64,000 nucleotides of DNA from Enterobacter kobei. Lineage in GTDB: Bacteria; Pseudomonadota; Gammaproteobacteria; Enterobacterales; Enterobacteriaceae. Positions 51,215-60,651 of the stretch are shown piece after piece. The notes below the pieces were generated by a model. The model ran no database searches and was not told the origin of the DNA. It was given only the letters and a program-made list of their open reading frames with translations. The stretch covers positions 2,852,001 to 2,916,000 of the forward strand of contig NZ_AP024590.1 of assembly GCF_018323985.1 (NCBI RefSeq), given 5' to 3'. The position numbers were made by a program, and so were the translations under genes. Positions within the stretch are counted from its first letter, which is position 1, and the number at the start of each line of letters is the position of its first letter.

Positions 51215-53827
51215 TTACGCCAGCGCTTTCTCAATCTTCTCGAACAGATCGCCCGACAGATTATCCAGCCCTTTCAGTTTTTCCAGCGCAATACGCATTA
51301 ACGCCTGACGGCTTTCGTCATAACGTCGCAGGCGGATCAGCGGCTCAATCAGACGCGACGCCACCTGCGGGTTACGGCGGTTCAGCTCGGTGAGCATCTC
51401 CACCATAAACTGGTAGCCGCTGCCGTCTTCCGCATGGAATGCCGCCGGGTTGCTGCTGGCGAATGCGCCGATCAGCGACCGCACGCGGTTCGGGTTGGAA
51501 AGCGTAAACGAGCGGTGATTCAGCAGACTGCGCACGGTTTCCAGCACGTTGGCGGCGGGACTGGTGGCCTGCAAAATAAACCACTTGTCCATCACCAGCC
51601 CATCCTGATGCCATTTGTCATCATACGCCTGCATCAGCGCATCGCGGCACGGCAGCTGGGCTGCGACGGCAGCAGAGAGCGCGGCCAGTACGTCAGTCAT
51701 ATTATCGGCGTTGTGATACTGCTCGCTCACCAGACGGTCGCCCAGTTGCGCATCGCCAAACGCCAGATAACGCAGGCAGGTGTTACGCAGGGAGCGCTTA
51801 CCGATATCGGCATGTTCCACGCGGTAGGCGTCGAGTTTATTGGCGTTATAAACGGCCAGGCACTCGTCTGCCAGCTCTGTGGCCAGCGTGCGGGTCAGGG
51901 CTTCGCGTACCGCAGCGATCGCCACCGGATCGATGATATCAAACAGTTCAGCCACTTCACTGGCTGAAGGCAGCGTCAGGATCTCTGCCGCCAGCGCCGG
52001 GTCGATCTGCTCATCGAGCAGGATCGCACGGAAGGCATCGGCAACATGCAGCGGTAAGGAGAGCGGCTGTCCCTGCTGCTGGCGTGCCACGTTGAGGCGG
52101 ATGTACGTTGCCAGCAGGCTTTGCGCGGCGTCCCAGCGGGAGAAATCATTACGCGCATGACGCATCAGGAACGTCAGTTGCTGATCGCTCCACTTATATT
52201 CCAGTTTGACCGGCGCGGAGAATTCACGCAGCAGCGACGGCACCGGCTGGAAGTAGACATTATCGAAGACAAAAGTCTGCTCGGCCTGGGTGACGTTAAG
52301 CACGTGATGCACTGCATGACCGTCTTTTTGCAGCGGGATGACATGACCGTCGTTGTCATAGAGTTCAATATCAAACGGAATATGCAGCGGCAGCTTTTCT
52401 TCCTGTTCAGCGGTCGGCGGCGTGCGCTGGCTGATGGTCAGGGTGTACTGCTCGGTTTCCGGGTTGTAGTCGTCGCGTACGCTGACAATCGGCGTACCGG
52501 ACTGGCTGTACCAGCGGCGGAAATGCGACAGATCGACATTGGACGCGTCTTCCATCGCCTGCACAAAGTCATCACAGGTGGCGGCGCTGCCGTCGTGGCG
52601 CTCAAAGTAAAGCTGCATCCCTTTCTGGAAGTTTTCTTCTCCCAGCAGCGTGTGCAGCATACGGATCACCTCCGCCCCTTTTTCATACACCGTCAGGGTG
52701 TAGAAGTTGTTCATCTCGATGACTTTATCCGGGCGGATCGGATGCGCCATTGGGCTGGCGTCTTCCGCGAACTGCATGCCGCGCATGGTGCGCACGTTGC
52801 TGATGCGGTTAACGGCGCGGGAGCCTAAATCGGAACTGAACTCCTGATCGCGGAATACCGTCAGCCCCTCTTTCAGGCTGAGCTGGAACCAGTCACGGCA
52901 GGTCACGCGGTTACCGGTCCAGTTATGGAAATATTCGTGGCCGATGACGCGTTCAATATCGAGATAATCTTTATCGGTGGCGGTATCCGTACGCGCCAGC
53001 ACGTATTTGGAGTTAAAGACGTTAAGGCCTTTGTTCTCCATCGCGCCCATATTAAAGAAGTCCACGGCGACGATCATATAGATGTCGAGGTCGTATTCCA
53101 GACCGAAGCGCGTTTCGTCCCACTTCATGGAGTTTTGCAGCGAGGTCATCGCCCAGGGGGCGCGGTCAAGGTTGCCGCGGTCGACGAACAGCTCCAGCGC
53201 GACTTCACGGCCAGAGCGCGTGGTAAAGGTATCGCGCAGCACGTCGAAGTCGCCTGCCACCAGCGCAAACAAATAGCACGGTTTCGGGAACGGATCCTGC
53301 CACTGCACCCAGTGACGACCATTTTCAAGATCGCCCTCGCCCACACGGTTCCCGTTGGAGAGCAGGTACGGATAGGTAGTTTTATCGGCAATAATTTTGG
53401 TGGTAAAACGCGCCAGCACGTCCGGGCGATCCAGATACCAGGTGATATGACGGAAACCTTCCGCTTCACACTGGGTACAGAGCGCTTCGCCTGACTGGTA
53501 AAGGCCTTCCAGCGCCGTGTTGGTCGCCGGGCTGATCTCGTTAACGATGTGCAGGGTAAAGTGGTCCGGGAGCGCGGAAATCACCAGATAATTGTCTTCG
53601 ATCTGATAGTCAGTCCAGGGCGCATCATTGATGTGTAACGAGACCAGGGTTAAATCTTCACCATTAAGACGCAAAGGTGCATCAGATGCGGCCTGTCGTG
53701 ACACGCGGCTTACGGCGGTAACAACGGTTTTGGCGGCATCCAGGTCAAAGGTCAAGTCAATATCGCTAATCAGGTAGTCCGGCGCACGGTAATCGTGGCG
53801 GTATTTGGCTTGTGGCTGTTGTGTCAT
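51215..53827 (-). CDS. pepN: PepN aminopeptidase N
   Basis: An 870-residue M1-family zinc metallopeptidase, equal to E. coli PepN. The exopeptidase motif VDFFNMGAMENKG and the zinc motif VIGHEYFHNW followed by the downstream Glu (SLKEGLTVFRDQEF) are intact. It removes N-terminal residues from peptides in the cytoplasm. Divergent from pncB, as in E. coli. Confidence 0.98.
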   Translation of the reverse strand: MTQQPQAKYRHDYRAPDYLISDIDLTFDLDAAKTVVTAVSRVSRQAASDAPLRLNGEDLTLVSLHINDAPWTDYQIEDNYLVISALPDHFTLHIVNEISPATNTALEGLYQSGEALCTQCEAEGFRHITWYLDRPDVLARFTTKIIADKTTYPYLLSNGNRVGEGDLENGRHWVQWQDPFPKPCYLFALVAGDFDVLRDTFTTRSGREVALELFVDRGNLDRAPWAMTSLQNSMKWDETRFGLEYDLDIYMIVAVDFFNMGAMENKGLNVFNSKYVLARTDTATDKDYLDIERVIGHEYFHNWTGNRVTCRDWFQLSLKEGLTVFRDQEFSSDLGSRAVNRISNVRTMRGMQFAEDASPMAHPIRPDKVIEMNNFYTLTVYEKGAEVIRMLHTLLGEENFQKGMQLYFERHDGSAATCDDFVQAMEDASNVDLSHFRRWYSQSGTPIVSVRDDYNPETEQYTLTISQRTPPTAEQEEKLPLHIPFDIELYDNDGHVIPLQKDGHAVHHVLNVTQAEQTFVFDNVYFQPVPSLLREFSAPVKLEYKWSDQQLTFLMRHARNDFSRWDAAQSLLATYIRLNVARQQQGQPLSLPLHVADAFRAILLDEQIDPALAAEILTLPSASEVAELFDIIDPVAIAAVREALTRTLATELADECLAVYNANKLDAYRVEHADIGKRSLRNTCLRYLAFGDAQLGDRLVSEQYHNADNMTDVLAALSAAVAAQLPCRDALMQAYDDKWHQDGLVMDKWFILQATSPAANVLETVRSLLNHRSFTLSNPNRVRSLIGAFASSNPAAFHAEDGSGYQFMVEMLTELNRRNPQVASRLIEPLIRLRRYDESRQALMRIALEKLKGLDNLSGDLFEKIEKALA

Positions 53828-54046
53828 AAAAAACCTTTAGCATCTTTTAGTATGGTATCGACTCCAGTCTATTCCTGTTGTTCAGAACGCGCCACGCAGA
53901 ATCTTCATCTTTTCAGGCAGAAAAGCCCTGTTTGCTACATTTTTATAACAGTGGCACGAAATGCCCTCGCCTCAAAAAGCAGCTTATGTTGTGATCGGGG
54001 TTCAATAAATTGATAAACAGGGTATACTCCAGCGATTCTCCCCTGT

Positions 54047-54064
54047 TGTTTAATGTACTAAACG
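54047..54064. promoter_or_regulatory. NadR box of pncB
   Basis: TGTTTA-ATGTAC-TAAACG fits the NadR operator TGTTTA-N6-TAAACA with one mismatch. It is 28 bases before the pncB ATG, with a TATACT -10 at 54023-54028 just upstream, so NadR binding would block early transcription when NAD is plentiful. Confidence 0.85.
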
Positions 54065-54092
54065 CTCCTGTGAGAGGATGCTACGGCACGCC

Positions 54093-55379
54093 ATGACACT
54101 ATATGCTTCCCCGATCCTGCATACGCTGCTTGATACCGATGCGTACAAGCTGCACATGCAACAGGCTGTTTTCCACCGTTATGCCGATGTGCAGGTGGTA
54201 GCCGAATTCCGCTGCCGTGGTGACGATCTGCTGGGCATCTATGCCGATCGTATCCGCGAGCAGGTCAATGCGATGCAGCATTTGCGCCTGCAGGAGGATG
54301 AATTCCAGTGGCTCTCCGGCCTGCCTTTCTTTAAAGCGGACTACCTCACCTGGTTGCGCGATTTCCGTTACGATCCGCAGCAAGTGGATATCACCAGCGA
54401 AAACGGCAAGCTCAATATTCGCCTGAGCGGCCCGTGGCGCGAAGTGATCATGTGGGAAGTGCCGCTGCTGGCGGTGATCAGCGAACTGGTGCACAGCTAC
54501 CGTTCTCCGGAAGCCGGCGTACCGCAGGCGCTGGCGATGCTCGAAGAGAAGCTGGTGGAGTTCGCCGACCTGACCGCCGATCTGGATCTGTCGCGTTTCC
54601 GGCTGATGGATTTCGGCACCCGTCGTCGTTTTTCCCGCGAGGTGCAGCAGGCTATCGTTGAGCGTCTGACGCAGGAGCCGTGGTTTACCGGCACCAGCAA
54701 CTACGATCTGGCGCGCCGTCTGTCGCTGACGCCGATGGGCACCCAGGCGCACGAATGGTTCCAGGCGCATCAGCAGATTAGCCCTGATCTGGCTACCAGC
54801 CAGCGCGCGGCCCTTGCCGCCTGGCTTGATGAATACCCTGATCAACTGGGCATCGCGCTGACTGACTGCATTACCATGGACGCCTTCTTACGCGACTTCG
54901 GCCCGGAATTCGCCACCCGTTATCAGGGTCTGCGCCACGATTCCGGCGATCCGGTGGAATGGGGCGAAAAAGCCATTGCCCACTATCAAAAGCTCGGTAT
55001 TGATCCGCACAGTAAAGTGCTGGTGTTCTCCGATAATCTCGATTTAAAGAAAGCGGTCGATCTCTATCGCCACTTCTCTTCACGAGTGAATTTAGGCTTC
55101 GGCATCGGTACGCGCCTGACCTGCAATATTCCGCAAGTGAAGCCGCTGAATATCGTGATCAAGCTGGTGGAATGTAACGGCAAGCCGGTGGCCAAACTCT
55201 CGGACAGTCCGGGAAAAACCATCTGTCACGATAAAGCCTTTGTCCGGGCCTTACGTGAAGCCTTCGATTTACCGCTGGTAAAAAAAAGCCAGTTAATCGC
55301 AAAAGGGAGCCTTAATGGCTCCCTTGTTCTTATTTATTTATTAATTCTTCGCCGGTTGCTGCGAATTCTGCTTGTCTGA
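54093..55379 (+). CDS. pncB: PncB nicotinate phosphoribosyltransferase, C-terminal frame shifted
   Basis: Residues 1-397 match E. coli PncB (400 residues), including the active-site region LTDCITMDAFLRDFG and FGIGTRLTCD. It makes nicotinate mononucleotide for NAD salvage. The ATG at 54093 is chosen over 54078 by homology. After the codons for LPLVKK, a run of eight A (55280-55287) puts the frame out by one. With seven A the next codons would be Ala, Ser, stop (TAA at 55294-55296), ending exactly like E. coli. As given, the frame runs on 28 residues through its own terminator to 55379. The core enzyme should be active; see findings. Confidence 0.93.
   Translation: MTLYASPILHTLLDTDAYKLHMQQAVFHRYADVQVVAEFRCRGDDLLGIYADRIREQVNAMQHLRLQEDEFQWLSGLPFFKADYLTWLRDFRYDPQQVDITSENGKLNIRLSGPWREVIMWEVPLLAVISELVHSYRSPEAGVPQALAMLEEKLVEFADLTADLDLSRFRLMDFGTRRRFSREVQQAIVERLTQEPWFTGTSNYDLARRLSLTPMGTQAHEWFQAHQQISPDLATSQRAALAAWLDEYPDQLGIALTDCITMDAFLRDFGPEFATRYQGLRHDSGDPVEWGEKAIAHYQKLGIDPHSKVLVFSDNLDLKKAVDLYRHFSSRVNLGFGIGTRLTCNIPQVKPLNIVIKLVECNGKPVAKLSDSPGKTICHDKAFVRALREAFDLPLVKKSQLIAKGSLNGSLVLIYLLILRRLLRILLV
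55300..55326 (+). terminator. Rho-independent terminator of pncB
   Basis: AAAAGGGAGCC, loop TTAAT, then GGCTCCCTT followed by GTTCTTATTT. It falls just after the expected stop at 55296, but inside the frame-shifted extension. Confidence 0.85.
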
Positions 55380-55463
55380 TGGCGCATGCCAGGTAACATA
55401 GGTATCCCCCCTTTTGGGTGGATAAATGACTATTTTTTCCAGACAATTAACAGAGAGAATATT

Positions 55464-56864
55464 ATGAGCGTTGCGCCTGTAGCCGACGTACTCCAGGGCC
55501 GTGTAGCCGTTGACCAGCAGGTCACCGTGCGCGGATGGGTACGTACCCGCCGAGATTCAAAAGCTGGCATCTCCTTCCTGGCCGTCTATGACGGTTCCTG
55601 CTTTGATCCTGTACAGGCCGTTATTAATAATTCTCTGCCCAATTACAATGACGAGGTGCTGCATTTAACCACCGGCTGTTCCGTCATCGTCACCGGCACG
55701 GTAGTGGCATCACCGGGCCAGGGCCAAAGCTTTGAAATTCAGGCCACCCAGGTAGAAGTGACCGGTTGGGTTGAAGATCCGGAAACCTATCCGATGGCGG
55801 CAAAACGCCACAGCATCGAGTATCTGCGTGAAGTGGCGCATATGCGTCCGCGTACCAACCTGATTGGCGCAGTTGCCCGTGTGCGTCATACCCTGGCACA
55901 GGCGCTGCACCGCTTCTTCCATGAGCAGGGCTTCTTCTGGGTTTCCACGCCGCTGATCACCGCCTCCGATACCGAAGGTGCCGGTGAAATGTTCCGTGTC
56001 TCCACGCTGGATCTGGAAAACCTGCCGCGCAACGACCAGGGCAAAATCGACTTCGATAAAGACTTCTTTGGTAAAGAAGCTTTCCTGACCGTTTCCGGCC
56101 AGCTCAACGCGGAAACCTACGCCTGCGCTCTGTCGAAGGTCTATACCTTCGGCCCGACTTTCCGCGCTGAAAACTCCAATACCACGCGCCATCTGGCCGA
56201 GTTCTGGATGCTGGAGCCGGAAGTGGCCTTTAACGATCTGGATGATAACGCCGCGCTGGCAGAAGCGATGCTGAAATACGTCTTTAAAGCCGTGCTGGAC
56301 GAGCGTATGGATGATATGAAATTCTTCGCCGAGCGCGTGGACAAAGACGCCATTGAACGTCTGGAACGTTTCATCTCTGCGGACTTCGCTCAGGTGGATT
56401 ACACCGATGCGGTGCGTATTCTGGAAACCTGTGGTGAGAAATTCGAAAACCCGGTGTACTGGGGCGTGGATCTCTCCTCCGAACACGAACGTTACCTGGC
56501 CGAGAAACACTTCAAAGCGCCTGTCGTGGTGAAGAACTACCCGAAAGACATCAAGGCGTTTTACATGCGTCTTAACGACGATGGCAAGACCGTTGCTGCC
56601 ATGGACGTACTGGCACCGGGCATTGGTGAGATCATCGGTGGCTCGCAGCGTGAAGAGCGTCTGGACGTGCTGGACGCACGTATGGCTGAAATGGGTCTTA
56701 ATAAAGAAGACTACGGCTGGTATCGCGATCTGCGCCGTTATGGCACCGTCCCTCATGCCGGTTTCGGCCTCGGTTTTGAGCGCCTGATCGCCTACGTGAC
56801 GGGCGTACAGAACGTGCGTGATGTGATCCCGTTCCCACGCACACCACGTAACGCCAGCTTCTAA
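55464..56864 (+). CDS. asnS: AsnS asparaginyl-tRNA synthetase
   Basis: With the ATG at 55464 it is 466 residues, equal to E. coli AsnRS; the 26-codon upstream extension lacks homology. It has an N-terminal OB-fold anticodon domain (VRGWVRTRRDSKAGISF) and a class IIb core with motif 2 (FRAENSNTTRHLAEFWMLEPE) and motif 3 (GFGLGFERLI). It charges tRNA-Asn. It follows pncB and precedes ompF, as in E. coli. Confidence 0.98.
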   Translation: MSVAPVADVLQGRVAVDQQVTVRGWVRTRRDSKAGISFLAVYDGSCFDPVQAVINNSLPNYNDEVLHLTTGCSVIVTGTVVASPGQGQSFEIQATQVEVTGWVEDPETYPMAAKRHSIEYLREVAHMRPRTNLIGAVARVRHTLAQALHRFFHEQGFFWVSTPLITASDTEGAGEMFRVSTLDLENLPRNDQGKIDFDKDFFGKEAFLTVSGQLNAETYACALSKVYTFGPTFRAENSNTTRHLAEFWMLEPEVAFNDLDDNAALAEAMLKYVFKAVLDERMDDMKFFAERVDKDAIERLERFISADFAQVDYTDAVRILETCGEKFENPVYWGVDLSSEHERYLAEKHFKAPVVVKNYPKDIKAFYMRLNDDGKTVAAMDVLAPGIGEIIGGSQREERLDVLDARMAEMGLNKEDYGWYRDLRRYGTVPHAGFGLGFERLIAYVTGVQNVRDVIPFPRTPRNASF

Positions 56865-56881
56865 ATCTCCTCTAATTACCT

Positions 56882-56911
56882 CAGGGTCAGTTTTTACTGG
56901 CCCTTCTTTTA
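56882..56911 (+). terminator. Terminator of asnS
   Basis: Imperfect hairpin AGGGTCAGT/ACTGGCCCT followed by TCTTTTATTT, 18 bases after the asnS stop. Confidence 0.75.
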
Positions 56912-57472
56912 TTTAACATTGTCAACTTTTGTTAACAATGTGTGATTATCTTCAACGTTCAACCCCGCCTTCCTGTCGCTCTGTTACCACCTGTTTCGAC
57001 GAAACACTTCTGTACAAAAAATAAGCCCTCATTTTATTGCGGATTAGTTTTTTCTGACGCTTTAGCACAAGTGGATAAATTTCGCCCGGCAATCCGGATG
57101 GCTAAACCCAACTATAGGAAAAAGAGAGATAAGAATGATTCTTGAATAAGAATTGCCATTAGCACTATTAAACATAAGCAATTCATATATATAGGAATGG
57201 AAACGGTGAATTTAACAGCGGATGCCCTGGAAATTAGATATGGTTCACAAAGTTCCCAAAAATACACACAATGTTACACATTATTTCTTTTGGTTACTGC
57301 TTTACGACATTTGTAGCACTTTGGCGCTAGCGAAACGATTACATGAATGGAAAGATGCCTCTCAGACACAAAGAGACACCAAACTCTCATCAATAGTTCC
57401 GTAAATATTTATTGACGAAATTTATTGGCGGCAGTGGCAGGTGTTCATAAAACCTAATGAGGGTAATAAATA
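56912..57472 (+). promoter_or_regulatory. ompF upstream control region and leader
   Basis: About 560 bp of A+T-rich DNA without a convincing gene. The part from about 57270 on aligns with the E. coli ompF promoter: TTTGTAGCACTTT within the OmpR F-site array, then AATGGAAAGATG with the -10, and the leader from about 57360. The leader stretch TTGGCGGCAGTGGCAGGTG and the GAGGGTAATAAATA before the ATG match the MicF pairing region. The segment 56912-57260 probably holds the distal OmpR and IHF sites, which I cannot place. Confidence 0.75.
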
Positions 57473-58555
57473 ATGATGAAGCGCAATATTCTGGCAGTGG
57501 TTATCCCTGCTCTGCTGGTAGCCGGTGCAGCTAACGCTGCAGAAATCTATAACAAAAACGCTAACAAGCTGGACTTCTACGGTAAAGTTGTCGGCAAACA
57601 CATCTGGGATGAAGCAGGTGGCGACAGCAATAGCGGTGATGATTCCTATGCGCGTATTGGCTTCAAAGGCGAAACTCAGGTTAATGATCAGCTGACTGGT
57701 TATGGTCAGTGGGAATACAACCTGAATGCCAGCAAAGCTGAAGGCTCTCAGGACACCAGAACACGTCTCGCCTTTGCTGGTCTGAAAGCAGGTGACTACG
57801 GTTCATTTGACTACGGTCGTAACTATGGCGTGTTCTACGATGCGCTGGCCTCTACCGATATGCTGGTTGAATACGGCGGCGATACCCTTTGCCAGACCGA
57901 CAACTTCATGACCTGCCGTACTACCGGTGTTGCGACTTACCGTAACACTAACTTCTTCGGTCTGGTTGATGGTCTGTCACTCGGCCTGCAGTACCAGGGT
58001 AAAAACGTGAATGGCCACGGTGTTGAGCGTCAGAACGGCGACGGCGGCAGCTACTCCCTGGGTTATGACTTCCTGGATGGCTTCAACGTAACCGCAGCTT
58101 ACACCAACTCTGACCGTACCAATGATCAAGAGCTGGATGGCAAAGGTAAACGTGCTGAAGGTTGGGCTACCTCACTGAAATATGATGCGAACAACGTTTA
58201 CGCAGCAGTGATGTACGGCGAATCCAGCAACATGACCCGTGAAAACGACGATCAGTTTGCTAATAAAACGCAGAACTTCGAAGCTGTTGTTCAGTACCAG
58301 TTCGACTTCGGCCTGCGTCCGTCCCTGGGTTATGTGCAGTCAAAAGGTAAAGACCTGGCAAGCCGTACTACCTTCACCGGTGGCGATGCTGACCTGGTTA
58401 AATACGTAGAAGCAGGTACCTGGTACTACTTCAACAAGAACATGAACGTATACGGCGCATACCGCTTCAACCTGCTGGATAACAACGATTACACCCGTGA
58501 TGTTGCTCTGGCTACCGACGACACTTATGTACTGGGCCTGGTTTACCAGTTCTAA
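57473..58555 (+). CDS. ompF: OmpF-type general porin with a cysteine pair in loop 3
   Basis: A 360-residue precursor: signal peptide MMKRNILAVVIPALLVAGAANA (22 residues, before AEIYN), then a 16-stranded trimeric porin ending in the C-terminal Phe (VYQF). Position between asnS and aspC, the MMKRN start and the leader mark it as OmpF. The constriction loop L3 is unusual: the porin motif PEFGG reads VEYGG (Val132, Glu133) and two cysteines, Cys140 and Cys148, follow in TLCQTDNFMTCR. Barrel arginines in YARIGF, TRLAFAG and TCRTTGV are kept. It forms hydrophilic diffusion pores; OmpR and MicF control is expected. Confidence 0.95.
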   Translation: MMKRNILAVVIPALLVAGAANAAEIYNKNANKLDFYGKVVGKHIWDEAGGDSNSGDDSYARIGFKGETQVNDQLTGYGQWEYNLNASKAEGSQDTRTRLAFAGLKAGDYGSFDYGRNYGVFYDALASTDMLVEYGGDTLCQTDNFMTCRTTGVATYRNTNFFGLVDGLSLGLQYQGKNVNGHGVERQNGDGGSYSLGYDFLDGFNVTAAYTNSDRTNDQELDGKGKRAEGWATSLKYDANNVYAAVMYGESSNMTRENDDQFANKTQNFEAVVQYQFDFGLRPSLGYVQSKGKDLASRTTFTGGDADLVKYVEAGTWYYFNKNMNVYGAYRFNLLDNNDYTRDVALATDDTYVLGLVYQF

Positions 58556-58584
58556 GTCGTAACACACCTCGTTATATGCTTATT

Positions 58585-58613
58585 AAACAGGGCTTCGGCC
58601 CTGTTTTTTTATG
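58585..58613 (+). terminator. Rho-independent terminator of ompF
   Basis: Stem AAACAGGGC/GCCCTGTTT with TTCG tetraloop followed by a T run, 30 bases after the stop. Confidence 0.93.
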
Positions 58614-58741
58614 CTCAAAATTTGAATATTCCCTTCACTTCTCAGATCTATTTCTTTTTATCGCAAACGGTTGGCATTTCCCTTCTCAGCCGTTAACCTG
58701 ATAACGGCTTTTCCTTTTTGACACCACAATGGAACCTCGTC

Positions 58742-59932
58742 ATGTTTGAGAAAATCACCGCTGCCCCTGCCGACCCAATTCTGGGCCTGGCCGATCTGTT
58801 TCGTGTCGATGCACGCCCTACTAAAATTAATCTGGGGATCGGCGTCTATAAAGATGAAACCGGCAAGACCCCGGTGCTGACCAGCGTAAAAAAAGCTGAG
58901 CAGTATCTGCTGGAAAATGAAACGACTAAAAATTACCTCGGCATTGACGGTATTCCAGAGTTTGGCCGTTGCACGCAGGAGCTGCTGTTTGGCAAAGGCA
59001 ATGCCATCATTAACGACAAACGCGCCCGCACGGCACAAACGCCTGGCGGTACCGGTGCGCTTCGCGTGGCAGCGGATTTTCTGGCGAAAAATACGGATGT
59101 AAAACGCGTCTGGGTGAGCAATCCTAGCTGGCCGAACCACAAGAGCGTCTTTAACTCCGCCGGTCTGGAAGTGCGTGAATATGCGTATTATGACGCTGCT
59201 AGCCACCAGCTCAACTTCGACGGGCTGCTGGCCAGCCTCAACGAAGCCCAGGCGGGTGACGTGGTGCTGTTCCATGGCTGCTGCCATAACCCGACCGGTA
59301 TCGATCCAACACTGGATCAGTGGCAACAGCTTGCTGAACTGTCAGCGCAAAAAGGCTGGCTGCCGCTGTTTGACTTCGCCTATCAGGGCTTTGCCCGTGG
59401 ACTGGAAGAAGACGCCGAAGGTCTGCGCGCCTTTGCTGCACTGCATCAGGAACTGATCGTTGCCAGCTCCTACTCCAAAAACTTCGGTCTGTACAATGAG
59501 CGCGTAGGTGCCTGTACGCTGGTGTGTGCGGATGCAGAGACCGTTGATCGTGCGTTCAGCCAGATGAAGTCGGTGATCCGCGCCAACTACTCTAACCCGC
59601 CGGCACACGGTGCCTCGGTGGTGGCGACCATTCTTAGCAATGACGCGCTGCGCGCCATCTGGGAGCAGGAGCTGACGGATATGCGCCAGCGCATCCAGCG
59701 TATGCGTTTGCTGTTTGTGAATACCCTGCAGGAAAAAGGCGCGCAGGAAGATTTCAGCTTCATCATCAAGCAGAACGGCATGTTCTCCTTCAGCGGCCTG
59801 ACCAAAGACCAGGTGCTGCGTCTGCGTGAAGAATTTGGCGTGTATGCGGTGGCATCGGGTCGTGTGAACGTTGCTGGTATGACGCCGGATAATTTGGCGC
59901 CGCTGTGCGAAGCCATCGTCGCCGTGCTGTAA
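58742..59932 (+). CDS. aspC: AspC aspartate aminotransferase
   Basis: With the ATG at 58742 it is 396 residues, equal to E. coli AspC. A class I PLP aminotransferase with the PLP lysine in SSYSKNFGLYNERVG, the NPTG substrate turn (HGCCHNPTGID) and the substrate arginine near ASGRVNVAGM. It interconverts aspartate and oxaloacetate with glutamate. Between ompF and gloC, as in E. coli. Confidence 0.98.
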   Translation: MFEKITAAPADPILGLADLFRVDARPTKINLGIGVYKDETGKTPVLTSVKKAEQYLLENETTKNYLGIDGIPEFGRCTQELLFGKGNAIINDKRARTAQTPGGTGALRVAADFLAKNTDVKRVWVSNPSWPNHKSVFNSAGLEVREYAYYDAASHQLNFDGLLASLNEAQAGDVVLFHGCCHNPTGIDPTLDQWQQLAELSAQKGWLPLFDFAYQGFARGLEEDAEGLRAFAALHQELIVASSYSKNFGLYNERVGACTLVCADAETVDRAFSQMKSVIRANYSNPPAHGASVVATILSNDALRAIWEQELTDMRQRIQRMRLLFVNTLQEKGAQEDFSFIIKQNGMFSFSGLTKDQVLRLREEFGVYAVASGRVNVAGMTPDNLAPLCEAIVAVL

Positions 59933-59946
59933 GATCCTTAAGCATT

Positions 59947-59976
59947 AAAAAAGGTCGCCTCGGCGACCTTTTTTTA
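59947..59976. terminator. Bidirectional terminator between aspC and gloC
   Basis: Stem AAAAAAGGTCGCC/GGCGACCTTTTTT in the 44-bp gap between convergent genes; A and T runs flank both sides. Confidence 0.93.
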
Positions 59977-60624
59977 TTACCAGACCGGCATCTCATCCTG
60001 TAAGAAAGGATTGTGCAGGCGCTCTTCACCGAGCGTAGACAGCGGGCCATGCCCCGGCAGGAAGGTGACATCATCACCTAACGGCAGCAGCTTACGCTTG
60101 ATCGAGTCAATCAGCGTCGCATGATCACCACGCGGGAAATCGCTGCGCCCAACGCCGCCTTTGAAAATCACATCCCCTGAAATCAGCAGACGAGCGCGAT
60201 CGTCAAAGAACACAATGTGCCCTGGCGTATGTCCCGGGCAGTGCAGCACCTTAAGGGTGATATTGCCCACGCTGACGCTCTCGCCTTCAGTGAGCCAGCG
60301 ATCGGGCGTCAGAGGCTGACACTCCTCCAGGCCAAACATCCGGCTCTGGGCGGGTAAACCCGTCAGCCAGAACTCATCTTCTTTTTCCGGGCCGATCACC
60401 GGCACAGCGTAGTGTTGCGCCAGTTCGGCGGCGGCACCGACATGATCAAGGTGGCCGTGGGTCAGTAAAATCTGCGTCAGCGTCATGCCGCTGGCGTCCA
60501 CCACCTGCTTGATTTTGTCTGCGTCACCACCGGGATCAACCACGGCTGCCTGCCGGGTTTCTTCGCACCAGATGAACGAGCAGTTCTGGGCAAAAGCGGT
60601 AACCGGAATAATACGATAGTTCAT
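59977..60624 (-). CDS. gloC: GloC (YcbL) type II glyoxalase, metallo-beta-lactamase fold
   Basis: A 215-residue metallo-hydrolase matching E. coli YcbL/GloC. The zinc motif THGHLDHVG, the later HCPGHTPGH and ISGDVIF supply the metal ligands. It hydrolyses S-lactoylglutathione as a second glyoxalase II. It is 27 bp downstream of mepK and probably co-transcribed with it. Confidence 0.96.
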   Translation of the reverse strand: MNYRIIPVTAFAQNCSFIWCEETRQAAVVDPGGDADKIKQVVDASGMTLTQILLTHGHLDHVGAAAELAQHYAVPVIGPEKEDEFWLTGLPAQSRMFGLEECQPLTPDRWLTEGESVSVGNITLKVLHCPGHTPGHIVFFDDRARLLISGDVIFKGGVGRSDFPRGDHATLIDSIKRKLLPLGDDVTFLPGHGPLSTLGEERLHNPFLQDEMPVW

Positions 60625-60651
60625 ACTGCTCCTGTTTATTGAGGCTTTACG

